A DNA stretch of 64,000 bases from Planctomycetota bacterium (GTDB lineage Bacteria > Planctomycetota > B15-G4 > SIAN01). A program made the position numbers and the translations under genes. The DNA lies in NCBI GenBank assembly GCA_028289345.1, contig JANQQL010000042.1:310001-374000 (forward strand), given 5' to 3'. The notes beneath the pieces were generated by a model. That model saw nothing but the letters and a program-made list of their open reading frames with translations. It searched no databases and was not told where the DNA came from. Shown here one piece after another: positions 37,170 through 45,183 of this stretch; position 1 is the stretch's first letter; each line of letters begins with the position of its first letter.

Positions 37170-39134
37170 CTAGGGCGAACCAAGCAACTCCAGCAACGGT
37201 GGCAGTTGGTCCACCGAACGGGCTGGAGTTCCCCCGGGCAGTCGCTGCACCCGTCGAGCGAAGCGATGCCGCTCTCCGGCTGACGGCTGCAGTCCGAGTG
37301 CTTCGCAACCGGCTCGCAGTCCGTCTTCCCCTTCCAAGTGATACAAGACGACCAGGAGCGAAGAGGTCAGCAGACGCGACGGGTCGCCGGGGGATTCCGG
37401 GTCCTGCTCACGAAGCATGGTCAGGAGGGTTTCGGCCTGCAAAGGGGAGTCCTGGTGGCGGGACAGCCAGAGACTCGCCAACCCTCGGGTGGTGGGGTCC
37501 AAAGCCGAGGACTGGAGGACCTGACGAAGGGTTGCGCTACCCGCGGCTCCAGCGTCCCGAGCGCAAAGCTCCAAGAACAGACTCCGCGCTTCCGCCGACA
37601 CCGCAGCCAGCGCTTCGGGCCACGGCGAGTCGGTCTGGGTTTGGAGCCGCTGCAACAACCCGTCGCGGACGAGCCCTTGTCGCGAGATGGAGAGCCGATC
37701 ATCGCCCAACAAGGTGAGGAGGGTGCTCAAGTGAGCGGCCGAGGGGCCTTCGGCGAGAGCCTGCACGGCGATGGGATTGCCCTGGCGCCGGACCGCTTCT
37801 TCCAGCTCTTCCAGGAGCTCTACGCGAGGGGACAGCTTCGCCAATTGAACCGCCTGGTTCATGGTGAGAGTCCCTCGGTCCCGAAAGCCCCGAGACCAGG
37901 CTTCCAGTGCCTCGCCCTCTAGCTCGTCGAGCACCGGCGCCAGCCGCTGCCGGGACGCGCCTTCTTCGAAGAGGGCGACGAGCATGGAGAGGGACGCTTG
38001 ATCGGACCGTGGCAGACGAGACAGGCACGCGGACAGCACCGCTCGGTCGTGGTCTCGCTCGGAGCGCAGCAGCTCGAGCAAGTGGCGAGTCTTGGTGCGC
38101 ACACGGTCCTTGGAACCCATCAGGGCCAACAGAGCGGGAACCCGCAGGTCAGGGCGTTCCATGGCTTTTTGCATCGCGCGGGTGGCCGAAGCCCCGGAAA
38201 TCCGCCCCAAGAACTGAACCGCGTGTTCCGCTCGATCCATCCGAGAGAACGACGACTCCAAAGCGTCGACGAGCTCGAAAGAGATGCCGCGATCTGCGGG
38301 ATCCAAGTCTGCGAACTCGAGCACGAGTTGGGTCGCGAGAACAGCCAAGGATGGATCCGAGGCGCCCCACAAGTCGGCCACGTGGCGCTCCAGAACGGCG
38401 CGTGCCTGGCGTTTCGAGTGGCCGCGATGGGCCATGGCAATCAAGAACTGGGCGTGCGGAGACTCGTGATTTCGAGCTTGCTGGAGGGAAGCGCGGAGTT
38501 CGTTTCTTTGGCGCACCGGACTCTGAGGATCGAACACGAACTCCACCGTGCCCGTGGCCAGACCACGTTTCTCTGAGTCCTGAGTCGACGAGGAAGCCGC
38601 GTCCTCCGAGGGGGAGGCGCTCGTCAGCAACTGGCGCGGCTCGGGAGTGCGGGGCTCGGAGAGTTCGTGGTTGGTGCCGTCGTCCGGGCCGAGAGACAGG
38701 GTGTTTCCCGGCGCTCGATGGGGATCGGGCCGCGTTCCGTCGGGCACAGGTCTCTCGTTCGCTGCCATCGAAGCCGAAGGGGGCGAGGAAGGGGCACGCG
38801 AAAACCACTGGCCCCACCAGCGAATGCCCCCGACGGCCAGCAGCAGGGACGCGGCGGCGGCCACTTGCATCGGCGTCGGGCGCCACCTGCGAGGTGTGGG
38901 AGGCACCGCAACTCGTGTCCGAATGCCTTCCTTCCAGCGCTGACGGTCCGAGTCAAACAGGACCGGGGCTGGAAGAGACAGCAACCCTTCGTCCAACGCT
39001 CGCTGTCGTTCCACTTCTTCGCGGCACGTGTCACAGGTGTCCAGGTGTGCCTCGAACTCCAACGAGCGTTCCACCTCCAAGTCTTGCTCGACGAAAGGAA
39101 CGCAGTGTCGACGCATCCGGCAGCGAGGGCTCAT
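37170..39134 (-). CDS. Zinc-finger anti-sigma factor with large repeat domain
   Basis: 654 residues. The N-terminal zinc anti-sigma domain (about 8-55) has the H-x3-C-x2-C signature HLDTCDTC. One membrane segment is at about 89-112 (AAAASLLLAVGGIRWWGQWF), then a Pro/Ser/Thr-rich linker. About 450 residues of short helical repeats (from about 215) follow, resembling HEAT or armadillo repeats and predicted outside the cytoplasm. Most such anti-sigma factors are far shorter. ATG 39134 overlaps the stop of the ECF sigma gene (ATGA), so the pair is made together. The repeat domain may sense a periplasmic signal that releases the sigma factor; this is inference from layout. Confidence 0.83.
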   Translation of the reverse strand: MSPRCRMRRHCVPFVEQDLEVERSLEFEAHLDTCDTCREEVERQRALDEGLLSLPAPVLFDSDRQRWKEGIRTRVAVPPTPRRWRPTPMQVAAAASLLLAVGGIRWWGQWFSRAPSSPPSASMAANERPVPDGTRPDPHRAPGNTLSLGPDDGTNHELSEPRTPEPRQLLTSASPSEDAASSSTQDSEKRGLATGTVEFVFDPQSPVRQRNELRASLQQARNHESPHAQFLIAMAHRGHSKRQARAVLERHVADLWGASDPSLAVLATQLVLEFADLDPADRGISFELVDALESSFSRMDRAEHAVQFLGRISGASATRAMQKAMERPDLRVPALLALMGSKDRVRTKTRHLLELLRSERDHDRAVLSACLSRLPRSDQASLSMLVALFEEGASRQRLAPVLDELEGEALEAWSRGFRDRGTLTMNQAVQLAKLSPRVELLEELEEAVRRQGNPIAVQALAEGPSAAHLSTLLTLLGDDRLSISRQGLVRDGLLQRLQTQTDSPWPEALAAVSAEARSLFLELCARDAGAAGSATLRQVLQSSALDPTTRGLASLWLSRHQDSPLQAETLLTMLREQDPESPGDPSRLLTSSLLVVLYHLEGEDGLRAGCEALGLQPSAGERHRFARRVQRLPGGTPARSVDQLPPLLELLGSP

Positions 39135-39811
39135 CCGAGTTCCTCCCGCAATTCTTCCCCCAGCAGCGTCGAGAGTCTCTTGCGAGCTTCGAAGACGTAC
39201 ATGCGTGCCGATCGAATCGAGGTCCCGAGAGACGCTGCGACTTCATCGTAGGGGAGGCCTTCGAGGACGCGCAGGACCAACGCGGCGCGAAGTCGAGCAG
39301 GGAGCGCTTGCAGGGAGCGTTCCAAGCGGGCGAGCAGCTCCCGCCGCTCCGCGCGACGGGAGGGGGATTCCCTCGACGACCTCGTCACCGCGGTGGAACT
39401 CGATTCTTCCCAGCCGAAGCTCAGTCGGTCTCTTCGTTGGCGGCGCTCGGCATCCATGCACAAGCGAATGGCGATCGAGGTGATCCAGGTGCCAAAAGAC
39501 GACTTGCCGCGGAATCGGTGCAAGTGGCGGTAGCCGCGAGCGAAACACTCCTGGACGATGTCTTCTGCATCTTCCCGATTCCCAACCATGCGCAGAGCGA
39601 GATTGAAGGTGCGGTCCAGGTACCGCTCCAGCAGAGCCTCGTAGGCTGCCGCGTCGCCGTCTCGAGCCAGGTCGACCAAGGCCTGCTCTTCCCGACGCGA
39701 ATGCTTGCTGTTCAATTGCCTCGCCGGCCCCACGGATGCTCGCAACGCTCGACCTTTCGTCCGGTCCTCGGAGAGTGGGACGTCACCGAATCCAGAACGT
39801 CGATGGGGCAT
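39131..39811 (-). CDS. ECF RNA polymerase sigma factor
   Basis: 226 residues as given. Region 2 (about 40-110) has the typical YLDRTFNLALRMVGNREDAEDIVQECF and SFGTWITSIAIRLCMDAERR. Region 4 (about 165-218) has LPARLRAALVLRVLEGLPYDEVAASLGTS. The region-2 to region-4 linker carries a Ser/Arg-rich stretch. The first 32 residues are unlike the family; TTG 39715, with GCGAGG just upstream, would give a normal 194-residue protein and may be the true start. Co-translated with the anti-sigma factor downstream, which should hold it inactive at the membrane. Confidence 0.9.
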   Translation of the reverse strand: MPHRRSGFGDVPLSEDRTKGRALRASVGPARQLNSKHSRREEQALVDLARDGDAAAYEALLERYLDRTFNLALRMVGNREDAEDIVQECFARGYRHLHRFRGKSSFGTWITSIAIRLCMDAERRQRRDRLSFGWEESSSTAVTRSSRESPSRRAERRELLARLERSLQALPARLRAALVLRVLEGLPYDEVAASLGTSIRSARMYVFEARKRLSTLLGEELREELG

Positions 39812-40193
39812 GGCAGATTTCTTTTTGCCGCGGCCGGCCAGCGGCTCGGGAGAAAGAACACGGGGCTCCCCTCAGGGTAGCGCCATCCCGGGGCCGCTGG
39901 GGACGAGGCCGTCGCCGAGAGGAAGTGAGGTCGGTGTGTCATTCCTCCCCAGGCGACGCCCTCATGAGGTTGGGTTCCGCTCGTTCGTGCTGTCGGACGG
40001 GGTCCGTCGTTTTCAAGCAAACGCCCCGGTCGGAAGGCCGAGAGGGCGCGGGGCCTGCCGGTCCCTCGAGTGGTTGAATCGGCTCGGGAATAGACGTTCG
40101 CCCGTCGTCGACGTCTCAACGGCCGGTGTCGCAGAGCCGGGCCAGCAGATCCCGGCGATGTGTTCTCGAGAATCTCCGGAAGGGAGGCCGTCC
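39812..40193. other. Divergent intergenic region
   Basis: 382 bases between the ECF sigma gene and the exported protein at 40194. A long-range repeat is visible: CCAGCGGC at about 39839-39846 and GCCGCTGG at 39893-39900. The exported protein's gene is a natural candidate target of the sigma factor, but no promoter could be assigned. No gene seen. Confidence 0.4.
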
Positions 40194-41924
40194 ATGAGTG
40201 CCGTTCTACTGTCTGTGTTCTCCGCGGTGTGGTTGGCCAGCACGTCGGTCGCGGAGCCCTCGGGAGCGGAGCAGCTCGAGGCTCGTGTCTATGCGATTCC
40301 GTGGGGAGAGACGGTGGATGCTGGGCGACTGAAGAACGTCATGGTGCAGTCGGTGCCGCTCTGGTGCGGTGACGAGGGGGGAGACTCGGTGGGCCAGGCC
40401 GAGTGGGATCGGACCGTTGATGGGGTGTCCGACTGGATTCGATTGCTCATCCATCCGGAGGTTTGGGATCAAGAAGGGGTGGTACTCGAACAGACTCGGA
40501 AGACGCTGACGGTGGTCGCCCCGGCAACGAGTCACCAAGAGATTGCAGAATTCCTGGGTTTCCTCGAGCTAGCCCTGGTCCCGAATTCGCGCATTCAGGT
40601 GACTCTTTATGAGGGCACGACTGCGGAGAGTGCCGCCGTGGTTGATTCCTCGGTCGCAGACTCACTTCTGCAAGAGGGGGTGACGAGTGGACGGCTTCGT
40701 CAAGTGAGGCGAGGCAGTGTCGGACTCCGACCGGGCCGCGTCATGAAGATCGAGGATGCGGAGGTGTTTCCGGTGGTGTGGAATTGGGATGTCGAGATCG
40801 CCCAGGGTTCGAACCAGTCGGATTCCCGATACCAGCACGTCCTTTCCGGACTGAGAACCTACCTGCGCTCTTCGGTCACCGCCGAAGGAGTGGTCGTCGA
40901 CTCCCTGATTCGCGCGTCCCACGTTCAAAGCACCAAGGTGCACAAGCTGGATGTCAAGGCGTCGGTACTGACTTCGCGGGAAGTCGAATTGTCGCCTTTC
41001 TTGGGGCTGTTCCAATTTCCTCGGATGGGGTTTGGATCTTGGCAGGGGTCCGTGCATTTGCCCCATGGCAAAGTGGCCTTACTGCCGGCACAGATCGAGA
41101 CCGCGGCAGGGTTGGTGGCGTTCCTGGTTGAGATGCGAGTCTTGGGAGAAGTCCCTTCTCCTGTCGCGACCTACTCCGGAGAGGAAGGGCGGGTGTTTCA
41201 CCTGGTCGACGCCGTCGCGGCGGTTCACGGCGGTGTTTTGCCATCGACAGTTCCGTGGCGAGAGATGGAAGGGGGTTACCACACGGCGGAGCGCCAACCG
41301 GTCTTCTTGGAAAACAGTGGTCGATTGAATGTCGGCTACGTGGACCTGCTGCGAACCCTTTTCCACGAACTCGAGGACGAGCCGGGCGCATGGCTCGAAA
41401 CCAATAGTGGTCGCTTGCTCTCGGTGGTGCCGGAGCGGATCTCTACGCCATTCACCCAAGCGGCAACCGAGTTGGCAAGGCCGGGGACTTCGTGGCAGGT
41501 GCGTGCGGTGTTGCGCAAGGGGGACAAGGAAGTGGGACGCGGGACGATTCCTCTGGTGAGTGGCTTCCGGGGGTATCTGGCCGCCGGATCCCAGACCTAC
41601 TTCTTGAGAGATTGGTGGGTCGATGTCGCTTCGAACTCCGGCTCTCCCAGTCCCGATGTCGCACCACTGTTCGATGGCTACGAGATCCAGCTCTTCGCGG
41701 AGGAGACGAGCGGGGACGATCTGTGGTTGAACGTCGACGCTTCGGTCCATCTGTTGCAAGGCGAGCCAACCGAAGTTTCTTTGGAGACGGTCGACGGTCG
41801 CGTTGTCGAGCAGTACCGCGCGGATCAGTACGAGTTCAAAGACTCCCGCAGGGTTCGACCCGGCGAATGGTTTCGTTACGGAGGACCGGGAGTCTCCTTG
41901 GAGTTCATGGTGGAGGCGCTGTAG
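40194..41924 (+). CDS. Exported protein with secretin-N-like segment, function unknown
   Basis: 576 residues. MSAVLLSVFSAVWLASTSVA is a signal peptide, with GGGAGG 6 nt before ATG 40194. Residues about 60-130 (IRLLIHPEVWDQEGVV, LTVVAPATSHQEIAEFLGFL) resemble the 'LxVxxTPExHxxIxxFL' pattern of secretin N-domains and of many planctomycete exported proteins; no secretin pore domain follows. The remaining 440 residues are beta-rich without a family I know. The open frame extends upstream, but only random peptide is there. Divergent from the ECF sigma/anti-sigma operon. It acts in the periplasm or on the surface; role unknown. Confidence 0.65.
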   Translation: MSAVLLSVFSAVWLASTSVAEPSGAEQLEARVYAIPWGETVDAGRLKNVMVQSVPLWCGDEGGDSVGQAEWDRTVDGVSDWIRLLIHPEVWDQEGVVLEQTRKTLTVVAPATSHQEIAEFLGFLELALVPNSRIQVTLYEGTTAESAAVVDSSVADSLLQEGVTSGRLRQVRRGSVGLRPGRVMKIEDAEVFPVVWNWDVEIAQGSNQSDSRYQHVLSGLRTYLRSSVTAEGVVVDSLIRASHVQSTKVHKLDVKASVLTSREVELSPFLGLFQFPRMGFGSWQGSVHLPHGKVALLPAQIETAAGLVAFLVEMRVLGEVPSPVATYSGEEGRVFHLVDAVAAVHGGVLPSTVPWREMEGGYHTAERQPVFLENSGRLNVGYVDLLRTLFHELEDEPGAWLETNSGRLLSVVPERISTPFTQAATELARPGTSWQVRAVLRKGDKEVGRGTIPLVSGFRGYLAAGSQTYFLRDWWVDVASNSGSPSPDVAPLFDGYEIQLFAEETSGDDLWLNVDASVHLLQGEPTEVSLETVDGRVVEQYRADQYEFKDSRRVRPGEWFRYGGPGVSLEFMVEAL

Positions 41925-42060
41925 GTCTCCCGTCCGTGCCCTGGAGCAGACCTCAGCCCTGATGTGCGAAGTCCGTTGGCGGAAGTTCTCGTTTTGCGAA
42001 CGAATCCCAAGGCGCGAACGGAAACGTGACCAAGCGGTCTTCGTTTCTTGCGGAGCGGAG

Positions 42061-42079
42061 CCCCTTCCCGGCGAAGGGG
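42061..42079. terminator. Hairpin between convergent genes
   Basis: CCCCTTC (42061-42067) and GAAGGGG (42073-42079) form a 7-bp stem with a 5-nt loop in the 166-bp gap between the exported protein and the ferredoxin gene. It could serve both strands; T-runs are absent. Confidence 0.4.
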
Positions 42080-42090
42080 GGGGCTGAGCG

Positions 42091-42330
42091 TCAGCTCCCT
42101 CGGTCGTCGTTGCCGATGGCTTCGACCGGGCATTGCTTCATGGCATCGTGGGCGTGGGCGATCTCGTCGGCATTGGCCGGCTGTTTGTAGACCACGTCGT
42201 GGTCGCCGTCGCTGCTTTCTTTGAAGTTGCGGGGAGCCAGCTCGGAACACAAAGAGCAGAGGATGCACGTCTTGTCGACGTACCACTCTCCCGGGACATT
42301 GTCCGCCCAGCGTTCGGTTCGATCCGCCAT
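42091..42330 (-). CDS. Single-cluster [4Fe-4S] ferredoxin
   Basis: 79 residues. Cys22, Cys25 and Cys28 (CILCSLC) plus Cys67 in CPVEAIG form one [4Fe-4S] cluster site; the second cluster of the 2x[4Fe-4S] type is missing. The protein is strongly acidic, typical of small electron carriers. It lies 45 nt downstream of the DUF2058-like gene and may share its transcript. The redox partner is unknown. Confidence 0.88.
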   Translation of the reverse strand: MADRTERWADNVPGEWYVDKTCILCSLCSELAPRNFKESSDGDHDVVYKQPANADEIAHAHDAMKQCPVEAIGNDDRGS

Positions 42331-42375
42331 GGTGAGTTTCCCGGCTGCTGACTCTCTTTCGTGGGGCGCGGTAGG

Positions 42376-42870
42376 TTATCGGCCGGCGCCGACCATGTGG
42401 AGGATTGCTTCGGGGTGCAGTTCTCCCCAGCGCTCGCCGACCGGGCGCGGCACGATGAGCACTTCCCGGGAGGAGGAGGGGGCCAGCACGATGGCGAGTT
42501 CTCCCCCCTGCAGCTTGCGAATGGTGTCGTCATTGAGGCTGAGGAAAGGCAAGTAGCCTTCGGGGTCTTCGTAGTGGAATCGCTTGGGGCCGCCGGTGCC
42601 CGACTGCGCCTCATTTCGCAAGTTCTGAGCCGCGTGCTTCTCGGCTTTGCGTTGGGCAGATTGCTGATCGTGGCGGGCCTGAGCTTCCTGAACGGCTTGC
42701 TTCTGTTGAGCCCGTTGCTCGGCGCGGCGTTTTTCCTCGGCCTCCCGCTCGGCCGCCTGCCCCTTCGCCCCGAGCTCTTTCCGGCGCACGCGTTCTTCGT
42801 GGCGGAAGCGCTTGTCGTCCTTCTTGTTGATCAGCCCGGCGTTCTTGAAAGCGTTGCGCAAATCGTTCAT
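42376..42870 (-). CDS. DUF2058-like protein (YaiL type)
   Basis: 164 residues. It begins MNDLRNAFKNAGLINKKDDK, the DUF2058 pattern in which a short motif is followed by a long Lys/Arg/Glu/Gln-rich coiled coil (about 20-90). A small globular C-terminus (about 95-160, FHYEDPEGYLPFLSLND) completes it. Proteins of this family associate with nucleoprotein or ribosomes in proteobacteria, but the function is unsettled. Upstream of the ferredoxin gene on the same strand. Confidence 0.75.
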   Translation of the reverse strand: MNDLRNAFKNAGLINKKDDKRFRHEERVRRKELGAKGQAAEREAEEKRRAEQRAQQKQAVQEAQARHDQQSAQRKAEKHAAQNLRNEAQSGTGGPKRFHYEDPEGYLPFLSLNDDTIRKLQGGELAIVLAPSSSREVLIVPRPVGERWGELHPEAILHMVGAGR

Positions 42871-43212
42871 CGGGAGGTCCTCCGCCGGACTCGGGCGTGA
42901 CTCTTGCTGAAATGGGACTGCCCTGAATACCGAGGTTTGCGCGTCGAGGAAAGGTCTTTCGGGACGACGGGTGGCGCGGAATCAGGTCGCCCTTTCGGTC
43001 CCTGTTGAGAGGCCGGAATCGGCGCAGGAGCCGACCGATTGACCCTGGACACCCAGGAGGCTGGACCGAAGAACGTTCGCGGCCCGGAGAAGATTTGATG
43101 GACTGACCAATCCCGAAGAGAATCGGTCCGGGAGAGTCGGAACCGGTTTTTGTTGACCGGAGACGGCTTTTCAAAGAAGCGCCCCCAAGTTTCACGAGAC
43201 AGGAGGGGAACG
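42871..43212. other. Divergent intergenic region upstream of the selenoprotein gene
   Basis: 342 bases between the DUF2058-like gene and the TlpA-like gene. Bases 43152-43157 (TTGACC) could be a -35, but no matching -10 is clear. No gene is supported. Confidence 0.35.
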
Positions 43213-43698
43213 ATGCGAATCTTTGCCGGAATGGCGATTTTGGGTCTGGCGTTGCTCGCGGCTTGCAGCTCCGGACTTTCCGCCAACGTCCAAGCCCCGT
43301 CCCTGGGCAGCTTGCAGAAGATTTCCTATCCCGAGGGAGTCGAAACCGTCCACCTCACGCCGACCGAGAACCGACTCCGCTTGGTGGAGTTCTGGGCCAC
43401 TTGGTGAGGACCTTGTTCGCGCTCGGTTCCGGGTTTGAACCGACTCCAAAGTGATTTTGGTTCCCGCGGGTTGGACGTGGTTGCCGTGACCAAGGAAGGG
43501 GCCTCCGTGGTGGAACCCTATCTGAAGAAGCACGGCGTCAAGTATCCCGTGTTTCAGGATGTCGACGGGCAACTCCACCAGCAATTCGAAGTGCGCGGGA
43601 TCCCCCAGGCGTTTCTGGTGGACGAAGACAATGTCATTGTCTGGTCCGGCCACCCCGCGTCTCCCCAGCTCCATCAGGCGGTCACCGATCGGCTGTGA
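43213..43698 (+). CDS. Probable selenoprotein: TlpA/thioredoxin-like lipoprotein with UxxC active site
   Basis: Read through the in-frame TGA at 43405-43407, this is a 161-residue protein with selenocysteine at residue 65. MRIFAGMAILGLALLAAC is a lipoprotein signal (lipobox LAAC). The thioredoxin fold follows: strand RLRLVEFWATW, active site U65-G-P-C68, strand GLDVVAVTKEG, the cis-Pro turn GIPQAFLVDED and a final helix. The TGA replaces exactly the first Cys of WATWCGPC, and the frame continues for 97 codons with all later motifs intact. AGGAGGGG lies 5 nt before ATG 43213. It would be a membrane-anchored periplasmic thiol or selenol oxidoreductase. Alternatives are a nonsense mutation or a sequencing error; the exact position and the hairpin after the TGA argue against both. 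SelA, SelB, SelD and the Sec tRNA are not in the window. Confidence 0.8.
43405..43443 (+). promoter_or_regulatory. UGA(Sec) codon and bacterial SECIS-like hairpin
   Basis: The TGA at 43405-43407 is followed after 15 nt by TCGGTTC (43423-43429), loop CGGGTTT, GAACCGA (43437-43443): seven perfect base pairs. The apical loop starts 22 nt after the TGA and has G as its second base. Both fit the general bacterial SECIS model (loop about 16-37 nt after UGA, G among the first two loop bases), which SelB reads. The bulged U known in the E. coli fdhF element is not evident. Confidence 0.65.
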
Positions 43699-44022
43699 AG
43701 CGGTGTCGCAACCTGGTGCTGTCTTGCACAACCCGCGTTCCGGACACTCGCCGGGATGGGTGCCACGGCGTGTTGGCGGACCTGCCGTGAAATCGAGGGC
43801 CCTCGACCTGCTGGAAAAAGAGGATCCCGCGGACTGCCGTTCGACGATTTCTCGCCGAGGTTGAAACTATCTCCGTCGCTGCGTTCGCTGATGGTTGTCC
43901 CCTTGCCGACGTGTCGAGAGGTGGTTGGCCGACCAAGTTCACCAGGCGGGGGCAGGGCCCGCGCCCGCGATTCCCAAGTCGTGCCGGGTCGTTCTCCGTT
44001 CTCGGGTTCGAAGGAGAGTGGC
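43699..44022. other. Intergenic region, no gene seen
   Basis: 324 bases between the selenoprotein gene and the VCBS protein. The frame of the latter is open upstream, but the peptide is Arg/Pro/Gly-rich without a ribosome site. No repeat or terminator was recognised. Confidence 0.4.
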
Positions 44023-45183
44023 ATGTGGAGCGTCTCCAGCCTTGGCGTAGCGATCTGTGCGCTGGTGTCGGCAGAGCAATCGTTCAGTGGTTTCCCGATT
44101 CGCTTTGCGAATCCGGTTCTGGTGGGAGAACCGCAAGTGCTCGGTGTGGCCCAGATGGTGCCCGTTGACCTGGATGCCGATGGAGCGGTTGACATTGTCG
44201 GAGTCGGGAGCAACGTCCTGCAGATCTATCGCAACCGGGGAGGCACCCTGCGACGCGTCCACTCCTTGACCCTGCCACCGGGCGCGATTCCTTTCGACCC
44301 CCAGCTCGCCACGGCGGACGTCGACTCGAACGGGCTCGTGGATGTGGTCGCGGTGATGGGCGGGGGGATTCACTACCAGCTGTTCCGACAGCAAACGGAC
44401 GGCACTTTTCTGCGGGAAGATCTCGGCATTCCGGCGGAGTTCTACTTTCCGAAGGTGGCCCTGGCCGACGTGAACGCCGATGGACTTGCCGATTTGGTGA
44501 CCAGCGACCCATTGATCGTTCACCTGAATCAGGGGGCCGGGGAGTTCGCGGCCATCGGTGAGCCGGTCGTCGAGACCTTCACTCACTTCCGCGTCGGACA
44601 AGTCAGCGGAACCGGTCATCCAGACATCGTGACCTCGGCAAGCGGTCAGGTCCTGGTTCACGAGAACCAGGGAACCGGGTTGTTGGCTTTGTCCGGAACC
44701 CATTCGGTTCCGATTCTCACCCGGACGGATCTCGCTGACTTCAATGCCGACGGAATCGACGACCTCGTGCAGACCGAACCGGTTCCTCTTCACCATGTGC
44801 GAGTGAGCCTCGGCGATGGTCAAGGTGGTTTCGCGACCAGCGACCTGATCGACACGGGAATCCGTCCGGAGCGCACGACGGCGGGGGACCTCGACAACGA
44901 CGGGTGGGTCGATGTGATCGCGGCGCTTGGCGATGCTCGGACGGTTCTCCTGTCCCTCGGAGGCGGGGACGGGACTTTCGTACCGGGCCCGCAACTCGCG
45001 GTGCCCCTTGCCGGCCCAGGGGCGGCCGTTCCGTTCATCCCGGATGTGGACGTCGCCGACATGGATGGGGACGGTCGGCTTGACGTGATGGTCGCGACCT
45101 ACAACCAGGGAATCGCCATTTTCCGCAACAGGACCGGGGTCAGCCCCCGATTCAAGGACAACCCGCTTCAAACCGTTCGCTGA
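44023..45183 (+). CDS. Exported VCBS/FG-GAP repeat protein
   Basis: 386 residues. A short signal-like start (MWSVSSLGVAICALVSAEQ) is followed by seven or so FG-GAP/VCBS blades with calcium loops: VDLDADGAVDIV, ADVDSNGLVDVV, ADVNADGLADLV, ADFNADGIDDLV, GDLDNDGWVDVI, ADMDGDGRLDVM. A seven-bladed propeller is likely. AAGGAGAG precedes ATG 44023. No catalytic domain is attached, so a binding or surface role is likely. Its last 16 bases overlap the convergent sulfotransferase gene. Confidence 0.85.
   Translation: MWSVSSLGVAICALVSAEQSFSGFPIRFANPVLVGEPQVLGVAQMVPVDLDADGAVDIVGVGSNVLQIYRNRGGTLRRVHSLTLPPGAIPFDPQLATADVDSNGLVDVVAVMGGGIHYQLFRQQTDGTFLREDLGIPAEFYFPKVALADVNADGLADLVTSDPLIVHLNQGAGEFAAIGEPVVETFTHFRVGQVSGTGHPDIVTSASGQVLVHENQGTGLLALSGTHSVPILTRTDLADFNADGIDDLVQTEPVPLHHVRVSLGDGQGGFATSDLIDTGIRPERTTAGDLDNDGWVDVIAALGDARTVLLSLGGGDGTFVPGPQLAVPLAGPGAAVPFIPDVDVADMDGDGRLDVMVATYNQGIAIFRNRTGVSPRFKDNPLQTVR

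Noticed and set aside
37907..39880. 657-codon plus-strand frame
   Set aside because: Antisense to the anti-sigma/sigma pair; Arg/Pro-rich low-complexity product.
43213..43407. Pseudogene interpretation of the TlpA-like gene
   Set aside because: The single stop is exactly at the catalytic Cys, the frame downstream is intact, and a SECIS-like hairpin follows. Not fully excluded without the genome's Sec genes.
43435..43698. Separate short thioredoxin-like gene after the TGA
   Set aside because: No ribosome site before 43435, it would lack the active site and first strand, and it is in frame with the upstream part. One read-through gene explains both.
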